Shown: positions 45,383 to 54,085 of the stretch, piece after piece
How the letters are laid out: the number at the start of each line of letters is the position of its first letter
Position numbering within the stretch: the first letter of the stretch is position 1
Assembly (NCBI RefSeq): GCF_020911945.1
Contig: NZ_CP087135.1
Span: forward strand, 186,001 to 250,000
Direction: 5' to 3'
Length of the DNA: 64,000 nucleotides
Source: Flavobacterium galactosidilyticum
GTDB taxonomy: Bacteria > Bacteroidota > Bacteroidia > Flavobacteriales > Flavobacteriaceae
Position numbers and translations under genes: made by a program
Notes under the pieces: model-generated
The model's input: the letters and a program-made list of their open reading frames with translations, nothing else
What the model was told of the DNA's origin: nothing
Databases searched by the model: none

Positions 45383-46567
45383 CTACTTTTTATAGTCGTA
45401 TGGAAAATATGCTTCCCATTTCCACGGTGTAAATGTGTCTCCAATTAATGTTTCTAAAAGTTCTTTAAATATTAGTTCACCGTTCGCACTATTTGTCATT
45501 ATAATTATTGAAATTCCCTTATCAATGAAGTTGATATTATAATTTCTCCAAGCATCATCGTGTCCTTCTTTGAAGAATGCTTTTCCATATTTACATTTTA
45601 AAAGACCCCAACCCAAACCATATGATAAGTCAATTGCTTTGTTTTCTGTTGTAAATTCTTTTGTTATAGTCGGAAATTGAACTTTTGAGTAAATTCTAAT
45701 TTGAGGCGAAAGCATCTCCTTGTATAATTTTTTACTTAACCCTTTTTGTTGCATTACAAATTCAATAAATTTTGAATAGTCGGAAATTGTCGTCACTAAG
45801 GAACCGCTTGCAACAGGCGTAGTTCGTTTTTTCTTGGGGTTTAAATTTCCATCTTCTAAATGTCCAATTGCATAATTATCATCAAATTCTTTGTGCCAAG
45901 TATAACCTGTTCTTGTCATTCCAATTGGCTTAAATACTTGTTCAATGGCTAAATCTTCAACTGTTTTATTAGTTATTTCTTCTTCTACTAATTGTAAGAG
46001 TTTTAATCCTTCACCTGAATATGCATATTTTGTCCCTGGTTTAAAGTAAATTTTAATTACTCCAAGTGTATCTTCAACTCCTGTGGTTGGATGCAACCAT
46101 CTAACATTAGGAAGTCCTGTGGTATGACTTAAACACATTCTGGCTGTAATTAATTTCCACCTATCATCAGATTTTAGGTCTGAAAAATATTCATACTCGG
46201 AAATTGGTTTGCTCAAATATTTATAAATTGGTTTGTCCAAGTCTATTATGTTTTCTTGAACAAGTTTCATTGTCAGATATGCAAAAACTGCTTTACTGAA
46301 AGACGCACCGTACATTACTGTACTCGTGTCCAAAAGTTCAGCATTAATTTTATTTTTGTATCCGTAAGATTTAATAAAAACTGTTTTTTTGTTATTGAGA
46401 ATTGCTAAATCTAATCCTTGAACATTTGCTGTGTCCATAAGGCGTTTAACTACTTTGTCAATTTCGGATGCTGAAATTTCACTTCCATCAAGTTTTTTTA
46501 TTTTTTGAGTTTGTCCAAATGTCAAGTTGAACGAAAGTAACAGTCCAAGTAAGATTTTTAGTTTCAT
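45383..46567 (-). CDS. Serine hydrolase of the beta-lactamase/PBP family (class C-like)
   Basis: A 394-aa secreted enzyme: signal peptide to about residue 19 (FNLTFGQ), nucleophile motif Ser89-Phe-Ser-Lys92 (YGASFSKAV), Tyr183-Ser-Gly in KYAYSGEG, and EGHDDAWRN near 347 in the KTG/HxG position. The Pfam beta-lactamase (PF00144) order is complete. Whether it opens beta-lactams, trims peptidoglycan or cuts esters cannot be told. Sole gene of its cassette; ends pair over nine nt (GTTAGGCGT / ACGCCTAAC). Confidence 0.88.
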   Translation of the reverse strand: MKLKILLGLLLSFNLTFGQTQKIKKLDGSEISASEIDKVVKRLMDTANVQGLDLAILNNKKTVFIKSYGYKNKINAELLDTSTVMYGASFSKAVFAYLTMKLVQENIIDLDKPIYKYLSKPISEYEYFSDLKSDDRWKLITARMCLSHTTGLPNVRWLHPTTGVEDTLGVIKIYFKPGTKYAYSGEGLKLLQLVEEEITNKTVEDLAIEQVFKPIGMTRTGYTWHKEFDDNYAIGHLEDGNLNPKKKRTTPVASGSLVTTISDYSKFIEFVMQQKGLSKKLYKEMLSPQIRIYSKVQFPTITKEFTTENKAIDLSYGLGWGLLKCKYGKAFFKEGHDDAWRNYNINFIDKGISIIIMTNSANGELIFKELLETLIGDTFTPWKWEAYFPYDYKK

Positions 46568-46615
46568 ATTTCTGTCTGTTTATTGTTAATTTTCGGTGTG
46601 TCGCTGTGGCATAAC

Positions 46616-46747
46616 GCCTAACGTTTTGGCGCTTGGCGCAGTGGCGGATTTCGGGACTCAAAACTGTCAATACACCACAAAAGTTGATGCGAGGTAGAAT
46701 GTTCAATTAACCACTTCACCCGCCATTGAGCCAAACGCCTGTTATCG
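46616..46747 (-). repeat. attC-like site 34
   Basis: GCCTAAC to GTTATCG, core distance 121. Arms GGCGCTTGGCGCAGTGGCGG / CCGCCATTGAGCCAAACGCC. GCCTAAC is the classical RYYYAAC core. It bounds the 6.7-kb cassette. Confidence 0.92.
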
Positions 46748-46806
46748 CTTCGGTGTTCTTTTTCGTCCGCTGGTTTGTCGGTCGTTTTGCTCGTGCGGTT
46801 GGACAG

Positions 46807-46866
46807 ACACACTCTTTGCCAAGCTTGGGTTGTAGCGTTGGCTTGTGCGGCTTGGCAATGTGTGTG
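46807..46866. repeat. Second-type hairpin, left of the defence operon
   Basis: Arms ACACACTCTTTGCCAAGC and GCTTGGCAATGTGTGT enclose a loop with GTAGCGTTGG. It is preceded by GCGGTTGGACAG and followed by GGGTTGGCATTATA just before the operon's last stop codon. The partner element is at 53211-53273. Confidence 0.7.
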
Positions 46867-46883
46867 ACTGTGAAGGGTTGGCA

Positions 46884-48464
46884 TTATATATTTTCTTCTT
46901 TTTTTGTTTTCCACCATTGTCTTAGCTCAATAATTTTAGGTTCACCTATATTTATTAGACCTTTCCCCGATTCTAATTTTTTGATTTCTGTTTCGAGTTT
47001 GTATTTACTGCTCGGTGTACCAACAAAATTGCTTATTGCCTTGTAATCCTTGTTTTGAACATTTAAACAAATTGGTAATTTCACTTGAGAAGCAAAATCA
47101 AAGTCTTTTGTTTTATAGTCTTCAACTCCTTGAGATAACATTACTATTATTACACCTTTGGATCTTAAAAGTCTTAAAAGTTCTTCAAGTGCTTTTCTTG
47201 CATTTTTGTTTTTTAAATAAATATGTGCCTCGTCAATTACAATTACATATCGAAGTGGAAAAATATGATCAACTGGTTCGCAATCATTTGTCGAACTAAA
47301 ATAAGTATTGAAATATCTTAATAACAAAAACACAACAAGCTGTCTTAATGTGTCTGAAAGAGCAGGGGGCAGATTTAAGTACAAGCTCTTATCTAAAATA
47401 TTTGGATTGTTTGGGTCACAATTAAAAATGTTAGTTGTCAAGTCTTGAATGCCTGCAAAAAGCGTATCTGGTCTTCGATTATTTTCTTCGTAATATTCTT
47501 CTATTGCTTCAAACAATTCATTAATTGTTGGATAAGCCCCGTTTTTACTATCAAATAGGTCTGTAATTACATTTGTTAAAATATTTTTTTGAGCTACACC
47601 AACGCTTGGAACAAAGGTGGCAATTGTATCAACAAAAGCTTTGATACTAAAAGGTCGTTGTCTCTCGTCTAAACTAATTGATAAAAAAGGGTTGAATTTC
47701 ACACCATTGTCATTTACTATATCAATAAATTCACATTTTGTTGCATCAAGAAATGGCTTTAATTGTGAAGGATTACCTTCTCCTTTGTAATCAAAAAATA
47801 TAAACTTTAACTCATTATTTGTATTCTTAGAAATTTGATAAAGTATATCTTTCATCAATTGAGTTTTGCCTGAACCTGCCATACCTGCGATAGCCATATT
47901 TCTGTTATCAAACTCTCTCAAATCATTTATTCTAATTTCAATTGTTTCACCACTTTCCGTTTTACCCAGTTCAAACGAGAGTAATGAAGTGATTTCTTTC
48001 ATTGAATTCATTTGAACAATTCCACTGTTTATTTTAACAGTATTTGACCTTAATGTAAGTCCATTTTTTATAGATTTTAGAAGAATATCAATATGGTCTC
48101 CATTGGAAATATTAGAGCTTTCAATTTTTTCATTCCAAATATTTAAACCGTGATTTAAATGAAGTTTGAAGAGTTTCGCAAATTCATCCTCAAAAGTATT
48201 CTTGCTATAATGTTGGTCAACAATAGTTTTGAAAATTACGAGATTTGAACCTTCTCCAATAACTGTCCCAAATAATGCTTTATCATCACGAAATTCTTTA
48301 CCATCTGAACTTGGTGTTATCTCTTTTTCTATATCAAATAATTTACCAGAAAGCAAACTAAAAGATAAAGCAATTCTTGGAACAACACCATCATTTTTAA
48401 AGTTATATAGAGTTTTTATTCTATAAAGTAACTCATCGTTTTCTTTGCTTATTTTAATTCTCAT
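46884..48464 (-). CDS. DndE-like/HerA-FtsK ATPase
   Basis: A 526-aa protein. The N-terminal 110 residues (KISKENDELLYRIKTLYNFK ... PRIALSFSLLSG) resemble DndE (DUF1832), a DNA-binding protein of phosphorothioation systems. From about 165 there is a HerA/FtsK-type motor: Walker A GMAGSGKT (204-211), FDYKGEG, Walker B VIVIDEAHIYL (about 408) and MLSQGVEDY as sensor. Such fusions pump or translocate DNA in defence. Last gene of a four-gene operon; its start overlaps the stop of the SMC-like gene by 11 nt. Confidence 0.82.
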   Translation of the reverse strand: MRIKISKENDELLYRIKTLYNFKNDGVVPRIALSFSLLSGKLFDIEKEITPSSDGKEFRDDKALFGTVIGEGSNLVIFKTIVDQHYSKNTFEDEFAKLFKLHLNHGLNIWNEKIESSNISNGDHIDILLKSIKNGLTLRSNTVKINSGIVQMNSMKEITSLLSFELGKTESGETIEIRINDLREFDNRNMAIAGMAGSGKTQLMKDILYQISKNTNNELKFIFFDYKGEGNPSQLKPFLDATKCEFIDIVNDNGVKFNPFLSISLDERQRPFSIKAFVDTIATFVPSVGVAQKNILTNVITDLFDSKNGAYPTINELFEAIEEYYEENNRRPDTLFAGIQDLTTNIFNCDPNNPNILDKSLYLNLPPALSDTLRQLVVFLLLRYFNTYFSSTNDCEPVDHIFPLRYVIVIDEAHIYLKNKNARKALEELLRLLRSKGVIIVMLSQGVEDYKTKDFDFASQVKLPICLNVQNKDYKAISNFVGTPSSKYKLETEIKKLESGKGLINIGEPKIIELRQWWKTKKEENI

Positions 48465-50556
48465 AACTATTGAAATATCCGTTTTTTAAATTTGTATTTA
48501 CTCCATCATTGAAAAGTAAATATGATTTTGAAATGTTACCTGAAATCTCTTTGAATCTTTTTGGTGTTATCTCACTGTTTGTAGAGAATAAAACAACCTG
48601 TTCAGAAAGTGTTGGATAATATTTTTTAGTAATACTATCTCTGTGTTCCTCGTCAAGCCTTCCTAATGGCGTATCAATGAAAATTGGAAGATTTTTAACT
48701 GATTCTTTTAAAATAGCCTTTATCAAACAAGAGATATAAATTTGCTTTTCTCCTGATGAAAGACTTTCTTTTCTGATCTCATTATCATCTTGGTCAAAAA
48801 GTGTGATTTTCATTCCTTGCCCTGAAGCAAGAATAGTAACCTTTACATCTTCAATAAATTTAGTCTGATTAGGCTCGCTATTCAATTTGTGCATAAGAAT
48901 TTTAAGTTCAGAAAGAATTGTCTCTTCCAAGCTATCTTTATGATTATTCTTTTGTTCATCAAGAAACTGATTTAAAACATCAATATATTGATTACTCTTT
49001 TGAATTTTCAATTTATTCTGTTCATTAATGTCAACTTTCTTTACAAGGGTAACTAATTGTTGATTGAGTCGTACTATATCACTTCTCAGTTTTGTGATTT
49101 GTTGATTATTCTCACCAATTTGCCTGTTTTTTTCTGTAATATTATAATCTGCTGTTTCTTTTTTAGAAGAATACTCAAGAATTAATTCGTCTTCAAGATC
49201 TGCGTCAACTTTACTTAGGGTTTTATTTAAATCTGATAGTTTTACTTTTATCTCGTTAAATTCTTCAATTGTAGTTTCAAATAAATCTTTGGATTGTGTA
49301 TTAACCAAGTTGATAGCATCTGCTATTAGCTTCTTTTCAGAATTATTTAGATCGTGTTCAAATTCAAGCTCTGAATATTCACCATTTTCTTTAAATAGTT
49401 GCGAACCTAATGTTTGTGCTTTTTCGTAATAAAACATTTTGTCCTTTAAAGACATTGTAGAATTTTCTGGCTCAGGAGGTTTATTGAATAGTAGTTCAAT
49501 AAAGTTTTCAATTTTATCCGAGTTTTCTTTTGATGAGTTTTGTGAAAGTTCGTTTTTTTCTTGAATGTCCAAATGCTCTTTTACTTCTTCCAGTTTTCCT
49601 GTGAGAATAGCAAGAGGGATAATTTCACTTAATTCATTAAATCGTTCATTGAGTTCTACTTCTTTAGCCTTTAATTTATCAATTTCAATTATCACAGCGT
49701 TTCGATCAAATATAGAATTACCTTGCTTGCTATGTTGTGAAATTAGATTGTCATATTCTCTAATTTTTTTCCTTAAATCATCAATTTCTTTAAGTCTTTC
49801 AGCATTTTCTTCTTCAAGATTATTAATTTGATCTTCTGAAATTTCAATCGCTTTTTCGTTATTGATTATTTGTTCTTGAAGGTTTTTTGATGCTCCTTCT
49901 TTTTTCAAACTATTGATATAATATTCAATGTCCTCAATTAAAGTCTCATATGTATCTAAACCTAAAATCTTTCCTAGAGCATCATTAATAAAACTGCCTT
50001 CATCTTTTATTGATAAATTTGCTATTTCTGCTATTTTTTCAGCATCAAAAAACACAAATTTTGCTGCGTCAATTGGAATGATGTAATCGTTAATAAAATT
50101 GATTTTATCACTTTCATCATCAAATATTTCAAGGTTTGAAGCAACATCAATGATTGAAAGAGCTTCATTCATTGAAGCAACATCAAAAGTTCTTTTTATA
50201 AGTATAGAATCTGTATTTGAATTAAGTGTTCTTAATTCTGGTAATTCAATATCTGATATTTTAATGCTTACTGAGAATTTGGTTTTATTTTCTTTTTTGG
50301 CTGTCCAATTAATAGATTGTTGCATAAAGGAAGAATAGTTTTTTTCCTTTTGAATCTCTTTTTTGAAATTCTCATCTATCTGTGAAATCTTATCGCCAAA
50401 TAGACACCACACGATTGAAAGCAGAAAGTTTGTTTTACCATAACCGTTTCGACCTCCAATAATTATGATGTTCTTTTCATCATTTGTTTCAAGGTCAACA
50501 TTTACAGAGTTGTAATACTGCCTGAAATTATTTATTTCTATGTTTGAAAATTTCAT
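48454..50556 (-). CDS. DndD-like SMC-type ATPase
   Basis: A 700-aa ABC/SMC ATPase. Walker A is GGRNGYGKTN (34-43), with SIVWCLFGDKI after it as in DndD/SbcC. Two long coiled coils follow (about 215-300 and 400-520; NLEEENAERLKEIDDLRKKI). The signature LSSGEKQIYISCLIKAIL (about 614) and Walker B LPIFIDTPLGRLDEEH (about 636) are intact. There is no zinc hook CxxC. DndD acts with DndE-type proteins on DNA, but no sulfur-modifying DndC is present. The start overlaps the 60-aa gene by four nt. Confidence 0.88.
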   Translation of the reverse strand: MKFSNIEINNFRQYYNSVNVDLETNDEKNIIIIGGRNGYGKTNFLLSIVWCLFGDKISQIDENFKKEIQKEKNYSSFMQQSINWTAKKENKTKFSVSIKISDIELPELRTLNSNTDSILIKRTFDVASMNEALSIIDVASNLEIFDDESDKINFINDYIIPIDAAKFVFFDAEKIAEIANLSIKDEGSFINDALGKILGLDTYETLIEDIEYYINSLKKEGASKNLQEQIINNEKAIEISEDQINNLEEENAERLKEIDDLRKKIREYDNLISQHSKQGNSIFDRNAVIIEIDKLKAKEVELNERFNELSEIIPLAILTGKLEEVKEHLDIQEKNELSQNSSKENSDKIENFIELLFNKPPEPENSTMSLKDKMFYYEKAQTLGSQLFKENGEYSELEFEHDLNNSEKKLIADAINLVNTQSKDLFETTIEEFNEIKVKLSDLNKTLSKVDADLEDELILEYSSKKETADYNITEKNRQIGENNQQITKLRSDIVRLNQQLVTLVKKVDINEQNKLKIQKSNQYIDVLNQFLDEQKNNHKDSLEETILSELKILMHKLNSEPNQTKFIEDVKVTILASGQGMKITLFDQDDNEIRKESLSSGEKQIYISCLIKAILKESVKNLPIFIDTPLGRLDEEHRDSITKKYYPTLSEQVVLFSTNSEITPKRFKEISGNISKSYLLFNDGVNTNLKNGYFNSYEN

Positions 50557-50735
50557 TTTGTTGCTTTTTCAATAACGTCATTAATTTTTTGCTGATGATA
50601 ATTATTTCTTTTCAGCAACTTCTTTGTTCTAACAGATTCAAGTAGCGACTTTAATGAATCATAATCAACACCTTTTTCCGTTGATATTTCATTCAATCTT
50701 TGCTCTTGCAATACTTTAGTTTCTTTTATTTTCAT
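50553..50735 (-). CDS. Small protein of DNA-modification-type systems, 60 aa
   Basis: A basic, helical 60-aa protein (MKIKETKVLQEQRLNEISTE ... VDYDSLKSLLESVRTKKLLK). It resembles the short proteins labelled 'DNA modification system-associated small protein' that sit between DndD- and DndE-like genes (recalled). It overlaps both neighbours (20 nt with the 815-aa gene, four nt with the SMC gene), strong evidence that it is a real gene. Confidence 0.7.
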   Translation of the reverse strand: MKIKETKVLQEQRLNEISTEKGVDYDSLKSLLESVRTKKLLKRNNYHQQKINDVIEKATK

Positions 50736-53163
50736 ACTTATAATTTTGAATTATTTTAGCGATTTCAATAAATTGGTTTTCTTCGGATTGTTCTAATTCT
50801 CCTTGTTCAAACAACTTTCTTTGTTTATAAAGAAACTGATAAAGACCTCTTTCATTAGTTTCTCTGGAATCGGGCATTCTCTTATTGATCTTAATAAATT
50901 CCATCAGTTGATCAATTGTATATTTAGGATGTTTAGAAGATCCAAATTTCTCTATTAATTCCACTAATTTTACATCTTGTGCTGATAGAGCATCAATATT
51001 TTCGAGAGTCTTTTTGTTTCTATAATAAAATTGATAAAGGCTACTTTCATTTGGATCTCTGGAGTCGGGCATCCGCTTATTAATACTTATAAATTTAGTT
51101 AGGTCTTCATATGTATATTTAGAATTACTACTCACCTTTTTTCTTCTTCCTATATTATTTGTGCTTGTCCTTTGAGTAGATTCACCTTTTTCGAAATTTT
51201 TAATTATCTCGTTTATCAAATTACTTTTTTCTTCTTCGATTCCCCTATTTTTTGTTTTTCCAACTTGGATTTTATACCATCTGTAAAGTTTGATTTCGTA
51301 TTCAGGACAACCACTTGAAAAAGGTAATCTATTGTTTAAAGCTAAAAATCCTGTGAGCTCAGTATATCTTTCTTCCCAAGATTTTTTTTCAATTGTTTCT
51401 GAATTCGTCATTGAAACAAAGGTTTTGTCATATGTTTTATTTAACAATCCGACAAATGAGTTTTTAAAGAAAATAAATGTTTTAGATTCATCTAATTTTA
51501 TGTTTTGAATAATACTGTATTCATTTGTCTTTGGTCGAAATTGTAAAACATAAGAAGTAATATCTGAGTAATGCTGTGGTGATGAACAGTTACTCAAATA
51601 TTCAGCAACTATTTGACGAATAGTTCCTCCTTTAAAATTTTCTAATTCATTTTCCCATTCCTTTAATCCAAATATGCTTCTTCGACCAATAGGAACAAAA
51701 CCATTATCTCTTTTCATAGAGGCACGCACTTTTGCTTCATTAGTTTCATAATCGGGATGTAATTCTTCAACTTTCTTGGTAATCTCATTGACTTTTGATG
51801 GCTTACCTAATAATTTTAAAGCTTCATAAGCATATTCGTGTGCTTGCTTTAGAGAATTTCTAGTAAATTTAATATTGTCATTAGTATCAATATAAATTCC
51901 AAATTCATTATTTAGAATTTTTTCGGCAACTTCTGATATGTTATTTATTACATCTAAATTAGTTGATGTTAAAAAACTCAATAAGTAACTTTTAAAGTTG
52001 AAAATGTAACTTTCTTCTATACGTTCACTTGATCTTTTATCTAGGTCATTAGCAAAATCAATGAAATTGAATAAACAACTTATTTTCTTGTTCACTAAAT
52101 AAAAATTATCCCAATTATGACGCTCTCTTGAATTAAAATACTTAGGTAGCAAAACATCTTCAATCTCTCCAATAAGATCAAATTTATCAGAAATGTATGT
52201 GTAGATTACGAATGAGTTAAATTCATTTGAAAAATTAGTTTTATTAACGTCATTAATCAAATTATTCAAATCATCTTCAATATTGGTCAAAAGTTGGGTT
52301 TGGTCAATATTGTATTTCTGATATAAATCGTCTTCAATATTTTTAGTAAATTGGAGGCTATTGAATAAATTTTCCACAATACCTTTCCTTATTTGCCGGA
52401 CTCTTTCTCTTGAAATATTTATTTCCTCTGCTATATCATCCAAAGTAAGTTCGGGTTGCTTGTCATAAATTTTAAAGGCTTTCTGAAAAATGATGTTTTG
52501 ATTTTTATCAAAGATGGCGTCTTTACTTATCAAAAAGTCAACTAAGCTAAATATTGATTGTGACTCTAATATTTCATTTGGAATTGATGATATTGAAAAT
52601 GTTTTTTCAATGAAAAATCTGTTTCGCAAAGCAACTAAATCATTTTCGCTCTCAACTTCCGCCACCTTTTCGATAAATTCGGTTATCGTATGAATAAAAG
52701 TCTTTAACTCCGTTACTGTTTTTGTTCCGACATTTTTTATATCTTGAAAATTGAACCTATCATTAGTTAAAATTCTCTCGCTAATGTTTCTGATTTTTAA
52801 ATTCCCATTTAGAAAGGACGTAATAGCATTTTTACTCCTATTTGATAGATTATTTGAGTTTATTTCGATAAAGCTATTTACAATTTCCCTTTGTGTTCTA
52901 TTAAAACTAGATATTGTCGTAATAAGTTGTTTTTCAGGTTTTGATGGCTCAACTATTTGACTACCGTCATAATCAATATATTTCACACATAAATCTGTCA
53001 ATTCTTCATTAGACTTTCTTCCGCAATTTCTTAAATTGCCAAAAGTTTTATGCTCACGGTAGTGTTTTAATATTGCACTCAAGTCTTTTAAGTCATTGTC
53101 ATTACAGACGTTGAAAGAACGAACACTAATGTCTTCAGAATAATATATTTCCTCAATTGTCAT
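50716..53163 (-). CDS. Multi-domain protein: RNAP alpha-CTD-like, sigma-4-like, HARE-HTH
   Basis: An 815-aa protein. Residues 8-68 look like an RNA polymerase alpha C-terminal domain (DISVRSFNVCND ... FGNLRNCGRKSNEELTDL). A second helix-hairpin unit lies at about 133-165 (FQDIKNVGTKTVTELKTF). A sigma-70 region-4-like helix-turn-helix spans 238-272 (LTLDDIAEEINISRERVRQI). A HARE-HTH winged helix is at 446-508 (AYEALKLLGKPSKVNEI ... GRRSIFGLKEWE). Three helicase-associated-like repeats end the protein (FISINKRMPDSRDPNESSLY, FIKINKRMPDSRETNERGLY and a diverged one). No nuclease motif is evident. It may recognise DNA or transcription. First gene of the operon. Confidence 0.8.
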   Translation of the reverse strand: MTIEEIYYSEDISVRSFNVCNDNDLKDLSAILKHYREHKTFGNLRNCGRKSNEELTDLCVKYIDYDGSQIVEPSKPEKQLITTISSFNRTQREIVNSFIEINSNNLSNRSKNAITSFLNGNLKIRNISERILTNDRFNFQDIKNVGTKTVTELKTFIHTITEFIEKVAEVESENDLVALRNRFFIEKTFSISSIPNEILESQSIFSLVDFLISKDAIFDKNQNIIFQKAFKIYDKQPELTLDDIAEEINISRERVRQIRKGIVENLFNSLQFTKNIEDDLYQKYNIDQTQLLTNIEDDLNNLINDVNKTNFSNEFNSFVIYTYISDKFDLIGEIEDVLLPKYFNSRERHNWDNFYLVNKKISCLFNFIDFANDLDKRSSERIEESYIFNFKSYLLSFLTSTNLDVINNISEVAEKILNNEFGIYIDTNDNIKFTRNSLKQAHEYAYEALKLLGKPSKVNEITKKVEELHPDYETNEAKVRASMKRDNGFVPIGRRSIFGLKEWENELENFKGGTIRQIVAEYLSNCSSPQHYSDITSYVLQFRPKTNEYSIIQNIKLDESKTFIFFKNSFVGLLNKTYDKTFVSMTNSETIEKKSWEERYTELTGFLALNNRLPFSSGCPEYEIKLYRWYKIQVGKTKNRGIEEEKSNLINEIIKNFEKGESTQRTSTNNIGRRKKVSSNSKYTYEDLTKFISINKRMPDSRDPNESSLYQFYYRNKKTLENIDALSAQDVKLVELIEKFGSSKHPKYTIDQLMEFIKINKRMPDSRETNERGLYQFLYKQRKLFEQGELEQSEENQFIEIAKIIQNYKYENKRN

Positions 53164-53210
53164 TTAATCCTCATTCAATTTAAGTTCGGCAGTTTTTTGG
53201 CGTTGGTAAA

Positions 53211-53273
53211 ATTCAGGCTCTTTTGCTTGCGAAGCGGTCGCCCGTGCGTTGGGGCAAGCAAATGTGCCTGAAT
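53211..53273. repeat. Second-type hairpin, right of the defence operon
   Basis: Arms ATTCAGGCTCTTTTGCTTGC and GCAAGCAAATGTGCCTGAAT with a loop containing GTGCGTTGGG. It is preceded by GGCGTTGGTAAA and followed by GCGGTTGGCATTTTA, the same plan as at 46807-46866. A short repeat, tttctgtcgtt, follows twice. Confidence 0.7.
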
Positions 53274-53335
53274 GTGCGGTTGGCATTTTATTTCTGTCGT
53301 TCATTTTTATTTCTGTCGTTGTCTTTTACACTGAG

Positions 53336-53469
53336 CGATAACGTGTGGCCTGTAACCGCTGTCGCGGATCAAAGCGAACTGAGTTTCCTCTGCTAAGATA
53401 TAATTTCTTCGTGAAAATAAAACTTCATTTTACCGAAAACTCCGCGATTGAGGTTACAGGCGGTTAGCG
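53336..53469 (-). repeat. attC-like site 35
   Basis: CGATAAC to GTTAGCG, core distance 123. Arms GGCCTGTAACCGCTGTCGCGGA / TCCGCGATTGAGGTTACAGGC. Its left core (AGCGATAAC) pairs with GTTATCGCTT at 46741, across the entire four-gene operon. Confidence 0.9.
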
Positions 53470-53472
53470 GCT

Positions 53473-53925
53473 TTAGCCACGGCTAGTAATTAAATTTTCA
53501 ACTTCAACGCCAGCTCTTTTTAAAGCTGAAATTATTTTTCTCAAATCCTCACCAAAATAGGTAAGGGCAAATTCGTTTTCAGTATCATTTGTAATTATTT
53601 TAAGAACAAAGTGTTTTCCTCTAGCCATTTGAAATTCATAGAAAATAATTTTTCGGGTTTTTGCAGTTTTAAATATTTCGGGTTTTAAAAAAGGCCTATT
53701 AACCACAAAGTATTCGGAACCAATTTCGAAAGTCTTTAAAGTTCTTAATATAAGAAAAATTGAGAGTAAAATGAATGTTGCTAAAATTACATATGCAACC
53801 GTTTTATTGTTATAGGTTTTCGTAAACAAGAATATTCCAGGCATCAATATTATAAAACTTCTAAAAAAAGCTGTTATAAATTGGCTTGATTTAAGTTCGG
53901 TCTTGTGATATACTTTATTGTTCAT
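53473..53925 (-). CDS. Two-helix membrane protein, possibly PH-like
   Basis: About 150 aa from the ATG at 53925 (MNNKVYHKTELKSSQF). Two helices (about residues 16-32 and 40-60) then a basic, strand-rich tail (FEIGSEYFVVNRPFLKPEIF ... LKIITNDTENEFALTYFG). The design matches the protein at 15836-16306. Function unknown. The frame also runs upstream through the attC-like end, which is not meaningful. Confidence 0.6.
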   Translation of the reverse strand: MNNKVYHKTELKSSQFITAFFRSFIILMPGIFLFTKTYNNKTVAYVILATFILLSIFLILRTLKTFEIGSEYFVVNRPFLKPEIFKTAKTRKIIFYEFQMARGKHFVLKIITNDTENEFALTYFGEDLRKIISALKRAGVEVENLITSRG

Positions 53926-53946
53926 CTGGATTTTCTTGGCTATTGC

Positions 53947-54076
53947 CGCTAACGGTCGCGTATTGGCGATGGGCGGGCTTTTTAGCAATACACTTCAATC
54001 GAAGAGCAAAATTTGAATATAGCTAAAATCTTCAATCGAAGACTACATCCCGCCTATTGCCAATACGATGTTGTGC
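53947..54076 (-). repeat. attC-like site 36
   Basis: CGCTAAC to GTTGTGC, core distance 119. Arms CGTATTGGCGATGGGCGGG / CCCGCCTATTGCCAATACG. Confidence 0.9.
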
Positions 54077-54085
54077 GTTCGTTTC

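Noticed and set aside
46616..53345. Classical Dnd phosphorothioation system
   Set aside because: DndE- and DndD-like parts are present, but no DndC, DndA or DndB and none of the DptFGH set apart from the HerA-like motor.
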